Below are positions 6,853-12,842 of a DNA stretch of 13,526 nucleotides, one piece after another. The notes below the pieces were generated by a model, which was not told the origin of the DNA, did not search any database, and saw nothing but the letters and a program-made list of their open reading frames with translations. A program made the translations under genes and the position numbers. Position 1 is the first letter of the stretch. Each line of letters opens with the position of its first letter. Source of the DNA: Candidatus Nomurabacteria bacterium (GTDB lineage: Bacteria > Patescibacteriota > Minisyncoccia > Phycocordibacterales > CALRBL01); the NCBI GenBank assembly GCA_943354075.1, contig CALRBL010000005.1, positions 1 to 13,526 on the forward strand, given 5' to 3'.

Positions 6853-7161
6853 TTACTTGATAGTAACTTTTGTATGAGGCTGCTTGTGGCCATTCTTCTT
6901 GAAATATCGGCTCTTCTGCTTGTATTTGATGACGATGATCTTCTTGTTTCGTCCCTGTTCCTCGAAGTCTGCAACGACAGTCGCGCCTTCGATAAAGGGA
7001 GTTCCTACAACGGTCTTTCCGGCAGTAGAAGTAAGGAGAACCTTGTCAAAAGTAACCTTGTCGCCTTTCACGAATTCACCATCAAGCTTCTCTACTTTGA
7101 GAGAATCTCCTGCCTTGACGACATATTGCTTTCCGCCTGTCTGTATTACACTAAAATCCAT
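6853..7161 (-). CDS. rplU: 50S ribosomal protein bL21
   Basis: Structural protein of the large ribosomal subunit that binds 23S rRNA. 102 residues, the usual length. Family motifs: FSVIQTGGKQYVVKAGD at the N-terminus, GTPFIEGATV in the middle and KYKQKSRYFKKNGHKQPHT at the basic C-terminus. In most bacteria rpmA (bL27) follows directly. Here rplU is monocistronic, with its own promoter (7171-7199) and terminator (6821-6846). ATG 7161 is 9 nt after the -10 with no Shine-Dalgarno. Confidence 0.98.
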   Translation of the reverse strand: MDFSVIQTGGKQYVVKAGDSLKVEKLDGEFVKGDKVTFDKVLLTSTAGKTVVGTPFIEGATVVADFEEQGRNKKIIVIKYKQKSRYFKKNGHKQPHTKVTIK

Positions 7162-7170
7162 AGTTCAGCC

Positions 7171-7199
7171 ATACTACCGTATATACAGTAAGTACGCAA
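7171..7199 (-). promoter_or_regulatory. Promoter of rplU
   Basis: Minus strand: TTGCGT (7199-7194), 17-nt spacer, TAGTAT (7176-7171), ending 9 nt before the ATG. The -35 box overlaps the outer end of the left arm of the 7196-7289 inverted repeat, so the hairpin abuts this promoter. Confidence 0.5.
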
Positions 7200-7289
7200 G
7201 AGAGTCTGGAATACATAAGTTTTATGAGCCCATTTTCGATGCAAAATCGAAACAAGGCGAAGAAAACTATGTATTCCAGACTCTCTTGC
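7196..7289. repeat. Long imperfect hairpin with 22-bp perfect terminal inverted repeats
   Basis: Perfect 22-bp arms at 7196-7217 and 7268-7289 (outer end GCAAGAGAGTCTGG) enclose 50 nt. The arms continue inward after a one-base bulge as GTTTT/AAAAC, then GCC/GGC, and finish in TTTCGAT/ATCGAAA on a GCAAA loop, so nearly the whole 94 nt folds on itself. There is no T-run on either side, so it is not a simple terminator. It fills the gap between the baeRF-like gene and rplU. Its shape resembles REP- or MITE-like elements. No clear target-site duplication flanks it. Confidence 0.85.
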
Positions 7290-7300
7290 AACTTTCCTAA

Positions 7301-7666
7301 TTACGCTAGTTTTAGCATCAATTCCGCAGGAGCCAAGTGGAAATAATCACCCTGAACAACCGCTTTAATATGCTTACGTAGCTCTGTCGGAATCGCTCTC
7401 ATGATCTGATCCTTCACATACGAAGGAACAAAGAGATATATACTTGGGAAACTCTCTGCTTTTATGTTCTTAAGATGTACCACCAACTCACTCATGAAGT
7501 CTTTTATGAGTTCTCGCTCTTCAGAGAACGGCATTTTGAAGGTATCGAGCTTTTCAAGCGTACCTTTCGACGCCTTATAGATAACCGCGTCCTGCTTCCC
7601 TGTTACAAGGAGAAGCGCATCACCTTTCTTGCTCCACAAACGCTTTAGATTTTTAGGTATTCTCAT
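7301..7666 (-). CDS. Small protein resembling the C-terminal part of bacterial release-factor-like (baeRF / host attachment) proteins
   Basis: 121 residues, soluble. The N-terminus is basic (MRIPKNLKRLWSKK), followed by a beta-hairpin-like LLLVTGKQDAVIYKAS. The C-terminal half (MSELVVHLKN, IYLFVPSYVKDQIMRAI, LRKHIKAVVQGDYFHLAP) follows the pattern of baeRF-family domains: a helix, a core strand with 'P.....', a helix, then a strand leading to a K/GD.xHL.P-like end. The assignment is from pattern memory and tentative. In that family the domain is thought to relate to ribosome-associated peptidyl-tRNA hydrolysis, and no such function is shown here. It ends 12 nt from the 7196-7289 hairpin, which may shape its transcript end. 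The 112-nt gap upstream (7667-7778) holds nothing I can name. Confidence 0.75.
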   Translation of the reverse strand: MRIPKNLKRLWSKKGDALLLVTGKQDAVIYKASKGTLEKLDTFKMPFSEERELIKDFMSELVVHLKNIKAESFPSIYLFVPSYVKDQIMRAIPTELRKHIKAVVQGDYFHLAPAELMLKLA

Positions 7667-7778
7667 AGGCCATTAATAGTTAACTGATAAAGTTACTTGT
7701 TATATGGTGCGACTACCACCTTCCTACTATTTTACTCTTCTCACAACCGACATCAAGACTTTTTTGGATTAGACCACA

Positions 7779-8828
7779 TCACGATTCATCGACATCTGGT
7801 TTATCCAACACTAGAGCCTCGATTCCCGGAGCACTTTCAGTGATACGCATAACATCTTTATCGATCTTTTTTAATTCCGCAGATGATTTGTTGAAATGAT
7901 TGTAAGTAGTCTGCAAAGAGGTACCAATTTTGTTGTGATTTTCTTCGTAGACCTTCAAATGTTTACCTAGTTCCTCCACTCTTTTCACAATATCCTTGGC
8001 CGTTTCTTCGATTTGGAGCGCTTTGAGACCTTGAAGAACCGTTTGTAGATACGCAAGGAAAGAAGTCGGCGACACAATGATAACTTTGTACTTGGATGCA
8101 GCACGCTGGATCAAGTTTTCGTTCTCATCCTTGAGTGCTCCGATCTTGTTTACCAATAGATCATAGTAGATCGCCTCGTGCGGGATGAACATAAACGCAA
8201 AATCCATCGTATTCTCCGATGGTTTGATATATTTTGAAGTTTCCGAGATACGCATCTTCAAATCGTTCACAAATGTCTTCTCAAGACGCTCTTTGTCAGC
8301 AGGATTTTGCTCTTCCACAAGCTTGTTGTAGTTCTCCAGCGAAAACTTTGAGTCAATCGGAATGATTTTGTCTTTCACTCGCACAATCGCATCCACAATA
8401 TTCCCATCAGCAAACATATATTGCATCTCATACGAACCCGGTGGAAGAACATTCTTCAAAAGCGTCTCAAGATAGTATTCACCGAGCACTCCGCGTTGTT
8501 TTGGATTCTTGAGAATGTCTTGAAGTGATCGAAGCTGATCAGCAAAAGACACCACCTGCTTGTTGGTCTCCTTAAGCGAAGTGAGTTCTTCCGTAATATC
8601 GCGAATCATCTTGAAAGAGCTATTCGATTGAGTAAGAAATGTATCCTGAAGATTTTTTGACGATTCACTAAGTTTTGTATCCACTGTACGCGAAAGCTCA
8701 TTGATTTGATTCATCATGAGTTGCATAGCGCCGTTGTCCTGCTGTTCGACGGGCTTTTGTTTACGAAAAAGTAGAATAGCAGCGATTGCGACTAGAAAGA
8801 TGAGAATAACGATGTTGATAGGATCCAT
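7779..8828 (-). CDS. rmuC: DNA recombination protein RmuC
   Basis: Predicted nuclease-like protein that limits DNA inversions between short repeats, tethered to the membrane. 349 residues. One N-terminal membrane segment (about 4-21, INIVILIFLVAIAAILLF) is followed by a long coiled coil (about 30-105). The RmuC domain follows, with GVLGEYYLETLL (113-124), DAIVRVKDKIIPIDSKFSL (about 146-164), and FMFIPHEAIYYDLL and IIVSPTSFLAYLQ further on. The PD-(D/E)xK-like core (GE, D, DSK) is intact. ATG 8828 is 8 nt downstream of GATAAT (8842-8837), with TTCGCT 18 nt further up and no Shine-Dalgarno. It is divergent from the gene at 8883 with a 54-nt gap. Confidence 0.96.
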   Translation of the reverse strand: MDPINIVILIFLVAIAAILLFRKQKPVEQQDNGAMQLMMNQINELSRTVDTKLSESSKNLQDTFLTQSNSSFKMIRDITEELTSLKETNKQVVSFADQLRSLQDILKNPKQRGVLGEYYLETLLKNVLPPGSYEMQYMFADGNIVDAIVRVKDKIIPIDSKFSLENYNKLVEEQNPADKERLEKTFVNDLKMRISETSKYIKPSENTMDFAFMFIPHEAIYYDLLVNKIGALKDENENLIQRAASKYKVIIVSPTSFLAYLQTVLQGLKALQIEETAKDIVKRVEELGKHLKVYEENHNKIGTSLQTTYNHFNKSSAELKKIDKDVMRITESAPGIEALVLDKPDVDES

Positions 8829-8882
8829 AGGTTCATATTATCACGAAAGTGTGCTTAGATAGCGAACAGAAAGGCCCAAACC

Positions 8883-9335
8883 ATGAAAAAAAGAACACCT
8901 CTTATTCTCGGAAAGGTAATGATCCACCTCTACGAGATGTTCGGTGACGATATCGATCATGAAGCTTGTCAGATCTTCGAGGAACACATTAGTGCATATC
9001 AATGGGTGTTGCGCGAAGACGGCGCCATCATCTGCAAGGAAGCAAAGGATGAGGGTCTTATAAACCTTGTCATAGACCTCGGAGACCTGGAAACTCGCGA
9101 AGCATTCAACAGACTTCCTCGCTACTTCAGCCACGACCACTCCCTTGATCTTTCAAAGATGCGCATGAAGGTGACGATGAACACTGAGCATGTCGAATTC
9201 TCTCCCTGGGATCGGGACGAGGAAGACGCTCTCGTGTTTAATCACTCATCAATATATGTCGAATCGGTCAAAGACATGTACGAGATGCTCCAAAAAGCTA
9301 ATGCAGTGGCTGACGCTGATCCCACCGAAAACTGA
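8883..9335 (+). CDS. Unknown 150-residue acidic protein
   Basis: Soluble and acidic, with no signal or membrane segment. It begins MKKRTPLILGKVMIHLYEMF, has a central alpha/beta-looking part (WVLREDGAIICKEAKDEGLINLVIDLGDLE) and a C-terminal helix rich in Asp and Ala. A single histidine cluster (YFSHDHSLD) is present. I do not recognise the family. The ATG has GAAAGG 8 nt upstream, one of the few Shine-Dalgarno-like sites in the window. It is monocistronic with a strong terminator at 9354, so it is a real expressed unit. Confidence 0.82.
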   Translation: MKKRTPLILGKVMIHLYEMFGDDIDHEACQIFEEHISAYQWVLREDGAIICKEAKDEGLINLVIDLGDLETREAFNRLPRYFSHDHSLDLSKMRMKVTMNTEHVEFSPWDRDEEDALVFNHSSIYVESVKDMYEMLQKANAVADADPTEN

Positions 9336-9353
9336 TCTGATCAAAACCTGACT

Positions 9354-9386
9354 ACCACAGTGGCCCCCGCCATTGTGGTTTTCTTT
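9354..9386 (+). terminator. Rho-independent terminator
   Basis: ACCACAGTGGC pairs with GCCATTGTGGT (9354-9364 with 9369-9379) with one G-T pair and a four-C loop, then a T-rich tail. The 3' arm overlaps the -35 region of the next gene. Confidence 0.9.
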
Positions 9387-9406
9387 TTCTTTGCTATATT
9401 TTATCT

Positions 9407-9856
9407 ATGCACCCACAAATAAAATCAAGCCTCAAGGAAGCCATGATGGCCAAAGACCAAGTAAAACTTTCCGTCATTCGCGGACTCCTTTCCGCTTTTA
9501 CCAATGAACTCGTTTCCAAAAACAAAACTCCTCAGGATCAGCTCGCCGATGACGAAGTACTTACTGTCATTTCTCGTGAAGCCAAGAAGCGCAAGGACTC
9601 CATCCAGCAATTTGAAGCCGCAGGACGTCCCGAACTTGCTGTGAGCGAAAAAGAAGAACTTGCACTCCTTGAAGCCTATCTTCCTACCCAGATGACCATG
9701 GAAGAAATCACTACATATGTTGCCAAGAAAAAGGCAGAACTTGGTATCACAGACAAATCACAGACAGTAGAACTCATCAAACCTGTCATGGCAGAACTCA
9801 AAGGCAAAGCAGATGGAAAACTCGTGAAAGAAGCAGTGGATGCAGCTCTTGCTTAG
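9407..9856 (+). CDS. yqeY: GatB/YqeY domain-containing protein
   Basis: 149 residues, the usual length of stand-alone YqeY proteins, which share the helical tail domain of GatB, the amidotransferase subunit that acts on mischarged Asn/Gln-tRNA. The role of free YqeY is not settled; a tRNA-linked function is assumed. Diagnostic stretches are LKEAMMAKDQVKLSVIRGLL, REAKKRKDSIQQFEAAGR and the C-terminal LKGKADGKLV with a final helix. ATG 9407 is 6 nt after TATATT (9395-9400), with TTGTGG 16 nt upstream of that and no Shine-Dalgarno, so a leaderless message is predicted. It lies upstream of a 64-residue gene and tRNA-Glu. Confidence 0.95.
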   Translation: MHPQIKSSLKEAMMAKDQVKLSVIRGLLSAFTNELVSKNKTPQDQLADDEVLTVISREAKKRKDSIQQFEAAGRPELAVSEKEELALLEAYLPTQMTMEEITTYVAKKKAELGITDKSQTVELIKPVMAELKGKADGKLVKEAVDAALA

Positions 9857-9905
9857 TCTCATATTCTATTGTAGTATTTAAATCTAGATAGAAAGGAGGT
9901 GTAAG

Positions 9906-10100
9906 TTGAAAAAACTCACCGAAATGGTTGCTGAAGTATTGTATGGTGGAGCTCCCGTTCCAACACCTGATCCTATTGAGCGAACCTGTCGCACAAAGGT
10001 TGAAAGACCGATGCATAAGGTCTATCAGTTTAAGATCACGGACCGCATGCGCCGCGAAGCTGCGGCGCGAGCACGAGGAACTCCGCAACAATGCCAGTAA
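9906..10100 (+). CDS. Unknown 64-residue basic protein with TTG start
   Basis: A small basic protein, MKKLTEMVAEVLYGG at the start and Arg-rich at the end (RMRREAAARARGT). It has no membrane segment. The start is TTG at 9906, decided by a near-perfect Shine-Dalgarno AAAGGAGGT (9892-9900) six bases upstream, the best in the window. A terminator follows at 10115. An overlapping frame at 9928 (62 residues) lacks a ribosome site. I do not recognise the family. The strong translation signal and terminator make it real. Confidence 0.75.
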   Translation: MKKLTEMVAEVLYGGAPVPTPDPIERTCRTKVERPMHKVYQFKITDRMRREAAARARGTPQQCQ

Positions 10101-10114
10101 CAAGCCAGCGAAAT

Positions 10115-10151
10115 GAGCGAGACGGATCCCCCAATCTGTCTCGCTTTTTTA
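10115..10151 (+). terminator. Rho-independent terminator
   Basis: AGCGAGAC/GTCTCGCT (10116-10123 with 10138-10145), extended inward by GGAT/ATCT pairing, then six T (10145-10150). It separates the 64-residue gene from tRNA-Glu. Confidence 0.92.
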
Positions 10152-10209
10152 TTTGGCTTTTTAAATTCCCTTTTTAATTTAAGTTTTTTCTGTTATATTC
10201 TTTCTACAT

Positions 10210-10281
10210 GGCCCTATCGTCTAACGGTTAGGACGGAGCCTTCTCAAGGCTTAAATCCGGGTTCGATTCCCGGTAGGGTCA
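10210..10281 (+). tRNA. tRNA-Glu (anticodon CTC)
   Basis: 72 nt. Acceptor arms GGCCCTA/TAGGGTC; D-arm around GTCTAACGGTTAGGAC; anticodon stem GAGCC/GGCTT on the loop TTCTCAA (anticodon CTC); T-arm CCGGG/CCCGG on TTCGATT; discriminator A. CCA is not encoded. TATATT (10194-10199) lies about 10 nt upstream as a likely -10. The accessory region begins directly downstream. Confidence 0.96.
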
Positions 10282-10288
10282 CACGCTA

Positions 10289-10317
10289 TTGACTTATATC
10301 ATATTTCGTGCTAGTAT
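10289..10317 (+). promoter_or_regulatory. Strong sigma70-type promoter of the XRE-like gene
   Basis: TTGACT (10289-10294), 17-nt spacer, TAGTAT (10312-10317). The predicted start is about 10324, leaving a leader of about 105 nt. It lies only 8 nt after the tRNA. Confidence 0.7.
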
Positions 10318-10320
10318 AGC

Positions 10321-10428
10321 CTCAAATCGAGGTTCTTTGATTTGGTTGAGTGTGGAAAGAGACCCACAAGATTACTGTCATTCCGACAAGTGTTTGCGGC
10401 TCACAACCACACATCAACCATCATTATC
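10321..10428 (+). promoter_or_regulatory. Long structured, CA-rich 5' leader
   Basis: Two hairpins are possible near the 5' end: CAAATC/GATTTG (10323-10345) and TGTGG/CCACA (10351-10368). An unstructured stretch of repeated CAACC/CATCA units then runs to the ATG, with no Shine-Dalgarno. The end resembles the leader before the gene at 11036. It may affect translation; the mechanism is unknown. Confidence 0.4.
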
Positions 10429-10842
10429 ATGCAAATCAAAATTGAAATCCTTGGAAACAGGGTCGGCAACGGCGACAGCCTCAAAGACGTCATCGAAACC
10501 GCCATGAAGAAAAAAGGCTTCGAGAATTACACTCAGTTCGCTGAGAAAGTAGCCGAGGCCCGCAACAGCAAGATTGCTTCTGAGACACAAGGGATCAGCC
10601 GCATCATGCTGGGGTCCACGAGCCGTCTTGAGCCAGACAAAGCAAAGGTGTACGCCAAGATTCTCGAGCTCCCTGAGCACGACCTCCTCAAATTCGGCAG
10701 CGTGGGCAAGTACCATAAGGGTAAGCCAATCATCGTCGATGATTCGACGGATGTCACTAAACTGGTGAAAAAACTCGGGACTCAACGCGCCGTCAGCCTC
10801 GAAGACCTGGTCAAACAACTCCTTTATCTCCAGCATCAATGA
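10429..10842 (+). CDS. Small XRE/Cro-like helix-turn-helix protein (probable)
   Basis: 137 residues from ATG 10429. The frame is open further up, but the upstream part is leader, with the promoter at 10289. After a short strand (MQIKIEILGNRVGNG) the region of about 17-85 follows the XRE pattern: a helix (SLKDVIETAMKKK), YTQFAEKVA, the recognition-like GISRIMLGSTSRLE, then KAKVYAKILELPEHDLLKF, where a Cro/CI fold would end. The C-terminus (about 95-137) ends in a helix that could dimerise. It probably binds DNA and regulates transcription; the target is unknown. It is monocistronic with its own promoter and terminator, and is the first gene of the accessory region. Confidence 0.78.
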   Translation: MQIKIEILGNRVGNGDSLKDVIETAMKKKGFENYTQFAEKVAEARNSKIASETQGISRIMLGSTSRLEPDKAKVYAKILELPEHDLLKFGSVGKYHKGKPIIVDDSTDVTKLVKKLGTQRAVSLEDLVKQLLYLQHQ

Positions 10843-10864
10843 AGCAAATGGGTTCGATCCCCAC

Positions 10865-10903
10865 AACCCGCACGACCATTAAACAAGGTACGGCGGTTTT
10901 TTG
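10865..10903 (+). terminator. Probable terminator of the XRE-like gene
   Basis: An imperfect stem of 10865-10877 with 10887-10898 (AACC.GC.CG.ACC against GGT.CG.GC.GGTT, three bulges), a nine-base loop, then TTTTTTGTTT. It begins 22 nt after the stop. Confidence 0.6.
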
Positions 10904-11035
10904 TTTAAAAATCTTTAATGCAATTCTTAAGGTGCATAAGTTTGACAAAATATCTTCATATAATACTGTTCACCTAGAATTTGCCACCTAAGTGCCAATT
11001 CCCTCTTTCAAATCAACCAACAACCAGACAACATC

Positions 11036-11296
11036 ATGCCTCGTCCCAAAAAGACAGATAAATTCAGCTTATACACACCAAACAGTAAAGGGCCGCTCAA
11101 AGACATCTTGAGAATCGGTCTGAACGATTACAACTTCGAGGGCGATCAAGGTGCAATCAATTTGCAAGATTTCCTTGATTTCCTTGCCAAACACAAAATT
11201 AAAACCGCGGCAATCAATATGCCATGGGGCTTCAGAACCACGGCACAAGTTCCCAACTGGAGAAAAAACAACAAGAAAAAGAAGCGTAGCGCCTAA
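11036..11296 (+). CDS. Unknown 86-residue basic protein
   Basis: Small and strongly basic, with Lys/Arg-rich ends (MPRPKKTDK at the start, NWRKNNKKKKRSA at the end). The middle (LKDILRIGLNDYNF, INLQDFLDFLAKHKIK) looks helical and could be a nucleic-acid-binding core. Basic tails suggest DNA or RNA binding, but no family is recognised. The ATG follows a leader of about 70 nt with CAACCAACAACC-type sequence and no Shine-Dalgarno, very like the leader of the gene at 10429. TATAAT at 10959-10964 is a possible -10. A clear terminator follows at 11334. Confidence 0.72.
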   Translation: MPRPKKTDKFSLYTPNSKGPLKDILRIGLNDYNFEGDQGAINLQDFLDFLAKHKIKTAAINMPWGFRTTAQVPNWRKNNKKKKRSA

Positions 11297-11333
11297 GAAT
11301 CATACACTGAACAGCCTCAGCCCTCCAGACACC

Positions 11334-11366
11334 AATCCTACCTTCGCAAGAAGTTAGGATTTTTTA
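11334..11366 (+). terminator. Rho-independent terminator
   Basis: AATCCTA/TAGGATT (11334-11340 with 11355-11361) with inner CTT/AAG pairing, then six T overlapping the end of the 3' arm. It ends the unit of the 86-residue protein, 38 nt after the stop. Confidence 0.88.
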
Positions 11367-11416
11367 TATAAAGGATAGACTTTTAATTGCTGTGACTACT
11401 TCTCTCCTCCTTCCCA

Positions 11417-11463
11417 AAAGTTCGGAAAGCCACCCTGTGGGGCCATCGGTGAACGTTGTGAAA
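11417..11463 (+). repeat. Interspersed repeat, copy 1
   Basis: 47 nt starting AAAGTTCGGAAAG, with a GC-rich middle (CCACCCTGTGGGG) and ending GTGAACGTTGTGAAA. It is the same length as copy 2 and identical over the first 26 positions. A CTTTTAATTGC about 26 nt upstream also recurs before copy 3 as CTCTTAATTGC, so the unit may extend leftward. It ends 2 nt before the stop codon of the minus-strand gene at 11466. Confidence 0.92.
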
Positions 11464-11465
11464 GA

Positions 11466-11699
11466 TTAATTACCAGGTGTTGTAGTACCGCTCGGAGCAG
11501 CTGGTAGTGGCAATGTAACGTTTATTGTAGGATTTCCTGGGTTTGTCATGGAATCAATCTGTTGTCGAATATACGGCAATGAGAGAACGATTGTCACCAC
11601 CAAAATTATAATTACGATAACTGCTCCTATTACCACACCTGATCCTGCACCCATTCCTCCACCTCTGTTATTGTCGCTGTTATTTGTATTTTCATTCAT
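11466..11699 (-). CDS. Small single-pass membrane protein, 77 residues
   Basis: A polar Asn/Gly-rich N-terminus (1-20) precedes one very hydrophobic segment (about 21-45, VVIGAVIVIIILVVTIVLSL). A short Pro/Thr-rich tail (NPTINVTLPLPAAPSGTT) follows, predicted outside. I do not recognise a family; the composition resembles many tiny CPR envelope proteins. It starts 14 nt after the stop of the 49-residue gene, so the two form a minus-strand operon. It lacks a Shine-Dalgarno. Together they fill the unit between repeat copies 1 and 2 and are oriented opposite to the other units. Confidence 0.78.
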   Translation of the reverse strand: MNENTNNSDNNRGGGMGAGSGVVIGAVIVIIILVVTIVLSLPYIRQQIDSMTNPGNPTINVTLPLPAAPSGTTTPGN

Positions 11700-11713
11700 A
11701 TAGTTAATTTTAT

Positions 11714-11863
11714 TTATAGAACTTTCTTTCCGTTAATTAATCTGATAATAATCATGATGACAGCAATTACCAAAAGGACATTAATAAAACCACCGAGAGT
11801 ATAAGACGTAACCAAACCAAGAACCCAAAGAACTAGTAAGATAATTATTATTGTATTTAACAT
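11714..11863 (-). CDS. Tiny hydrophobic protein, lmo0937/DUF5670-like
   Basis: 49 residues, with two hydrophobic segments around a conserved-looking centre: MLNTIIIILLVLWVLG, VTSYTLGGFINVLLVI, then a basic end RLINGKKVL. The WVLGLVxSYTLGGFI core and basic terminus match what I recall of the lmo0937 family of small membrane proteins, whose function is unknown although some are linked to envelope stress. ATG 11863 is 6 nt after TACTAT (11875-11870, minus strand) with no Shine-Dalgarno, so it is predicted leaderless. It heads the two-gene membrane-protein operon. Confidence 0.85.
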   Translation of the reverse strand: MLNTIIIILLVLWVLGLVTSYTLGGFINVLLVIAVIMIIIRLINGKKVL

Positions 11864-11939
11864 AAGTTAATAGTATGCCTATTCCTCAATATAGCTATGA
11901 AAAAAATACCATGACACGCTATTACATATAACTGAAATT

Positions 11940-11986
11940 AAAGTTCGGAAAGCCACCCTGTGGGGTCACCTGTGAACGTTGTAAAT
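11940..11986 (+). repeat. Interspersed repeat, copy 2
   Basis: 47 nt, ungapped against copy 1 with only five or six differences, all in the 3' part. GTTC near the 5' end can pair with GAAC near the 3' end, enclosing the GC-rich inner hairpin. It lies 20 nt upstream of the -10 of the NYN gene. Confidence 0.92.
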
Positions 11987-12018
11987 GTCGTGAATTTGAA
12001 AAATGATATAATACCTCC

Positions 12019-12537
12019 GTGGAAAATAAATTGCCCAACTATGCATTCATAGATAGTCAGAACGTATACCTGAGTATAAAAAATCAGGGATGGAAAATTG
12101 ATTTTGCAAAATTCAGAAGATATCTGAAAGACAAATACAATGTATCCTCGGCATATTTATTTATGGGATACGTGGAAGGAAACCAGCAGATATATACACA
12201 ATTACAGAAAGATGGATTTATCCTCATCTTCAAGCCAACCTTAGTTTATAAAGACGGTACCACAAAAGGTAATTGTGACGCCGAACTTGTTTTACATACG
12301 ATGATTGAGTATCCGAACTATAATAAAGCAGTGATAGTTTCTGGTGATGGCGACTTCTTCTGTTTAGCGGAATATTTGAGAGACAAGATGAAACTTGAAG
12401 CTGTACTAGTCCCTGATCATAACAAGTACTCAGCACTTCTTAAGAAGATAAATAAGAATAATAAAAAGTATTTAGTATTTCTTGATGAAGCAAAAAATAA
12501 AATTGAGTATAGCCATATAAAGAAAAAGGCCCTCTAA
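12019..12537 (+). CDS. NYN-domain (PIN-like, LabA/DUF88) ribonuclease-like protein
   Basis: 172 residues, with a single PIN-like NYN domain over about 5-150. The acidic metal-binding residues of the family are present: D12 in YAFIDSQN, D87 in KGNCDAEL, and D110 and D112 in VSGDGDF. Aromatic and basic residues follow, then a Lys-rich tail (145-172). Related proteins are predicted Mg-dependent RNases. The start is GTG at 12019, only 6 nt after a perfect TATAAT (12007-12012), so transcription probably starts on the start codon itself. The last codons form the 5' arm of the terminator. It is alone in its unit between repeat copies 2 and 3. A defence or RNA-processing role is possible but not shown. 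Confidence 0.9.
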   Translation: MENKLPNYAFIDSQNVYLSIKNQGWKIDFAKFRRYLKDKYNVSSAYLFMGYVEGNQQIYTQLQKDGFILIFKPTLVYKDGTTKGNCDAELVLHTMIEYPNYNKAVIVSGDGDFFCLAEYLRDKMKLEAVLVPDHNKYSALLKKINKNNKKYLVFLDEAKNKIEYSHIKKKAL

Positions 12538-12561
12538 GGACGAGCCTTAGAGGAGCTTTTT
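12531..12561 (+). terminator. Terminator overlapping the stop codon of the NYN gene
   Basis: Perfect CCTCTAAGG/CCTTAGAGG (12531-12539 with 12545-12553), ACGAG loop, then AGC and five T. The TAA stop (12535-12537) is inside the 5' arm. Confidence 0.9.
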
Positions 12562-12627
12562 CGTGGTGATTTCTAGATAATAGCAGACATACTCTTAATT
12601 GCAAGTTGTATGGCATTCATTTCTCCC

Positions 12628-12671
12628 AAAGCTCGGAAAGACACCCTGTGGGGTCTCACACGTTTCTAAAT
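12628..12671 (+). repeat. Interspersed repeat, copy 3 (most diverged)
   Basis: 44 nt starting AAAGCTCGGAAAG. The core has GACACCCTGTGGGGTC, where GAC/GTC now pair fully, and the 3' part is shorter (CACACGTTTCTAAAT). It lies 66 nt after the NYN terminator and about 50 nt before the promoter of the next gene. The rest of the 305-nt gene-free stretch 12538-12842 holds only the terminator, a CCTTA/TAAGG palindrome at 12695-12707, the promoter at 12721 and the leader hairpin. Confidence 0.88.
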
Positions 12672-12720
12672 CACTTTTATAAGCACAGTCCTCCTTATCC
12701 TAAGGGAATAAAAAAACCAT

Positions 12721-12749
12721 TTGACTTCCGACATCCTTTCATCTATTAA
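12721..12749 (+). promoter_or_regulatory. Sigma70-type promoter of the 177-residue orphan
   Basis: TTGACT (12721-12726), 17-nt spacer, TATTAA (12744-12749). The predicted start is near 12756, giving a leader of about 87 nt. Confidence 0.6.
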
Positions 12750-12813
12750 TAACCTCAGAGATTTCATAGACCTTTCCAATTTGGATTGTCGATCTCTAAA
12801 TTCAACCTATACA

Positions 12814-12835
12814 GTCGTCATAAGACGACAAGGAG
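12814..12835 (+). promoter_or_regulatory. Leader hairpin directly abutting a Shine-Dalgarno
   Basis: Perfect GTCGTC/GACGAC stem (12814-12819 with 12824-12829) on an ATAA loop, immediately followed by AAGGAG (12830-12835), 7 nt before the ATG. The Shine-Dalgarno fixes the start at 12843. The hairpin could keep the site open or act as a control element. Confidence 0.6.
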
Positions 12836-12842
12836 AATACAA

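Noticed and set aside
10849..10881. Remnant tRNA 3' end (GGGTTCGATCCCC followed by a CGACCA)
   Set aside because: No matching acceptor or D-arm lies upstream, the acceptor register does not fit, and most of the stretch is the 5' arm of the terminator. It is kept only as a weak hint of an att-like match.
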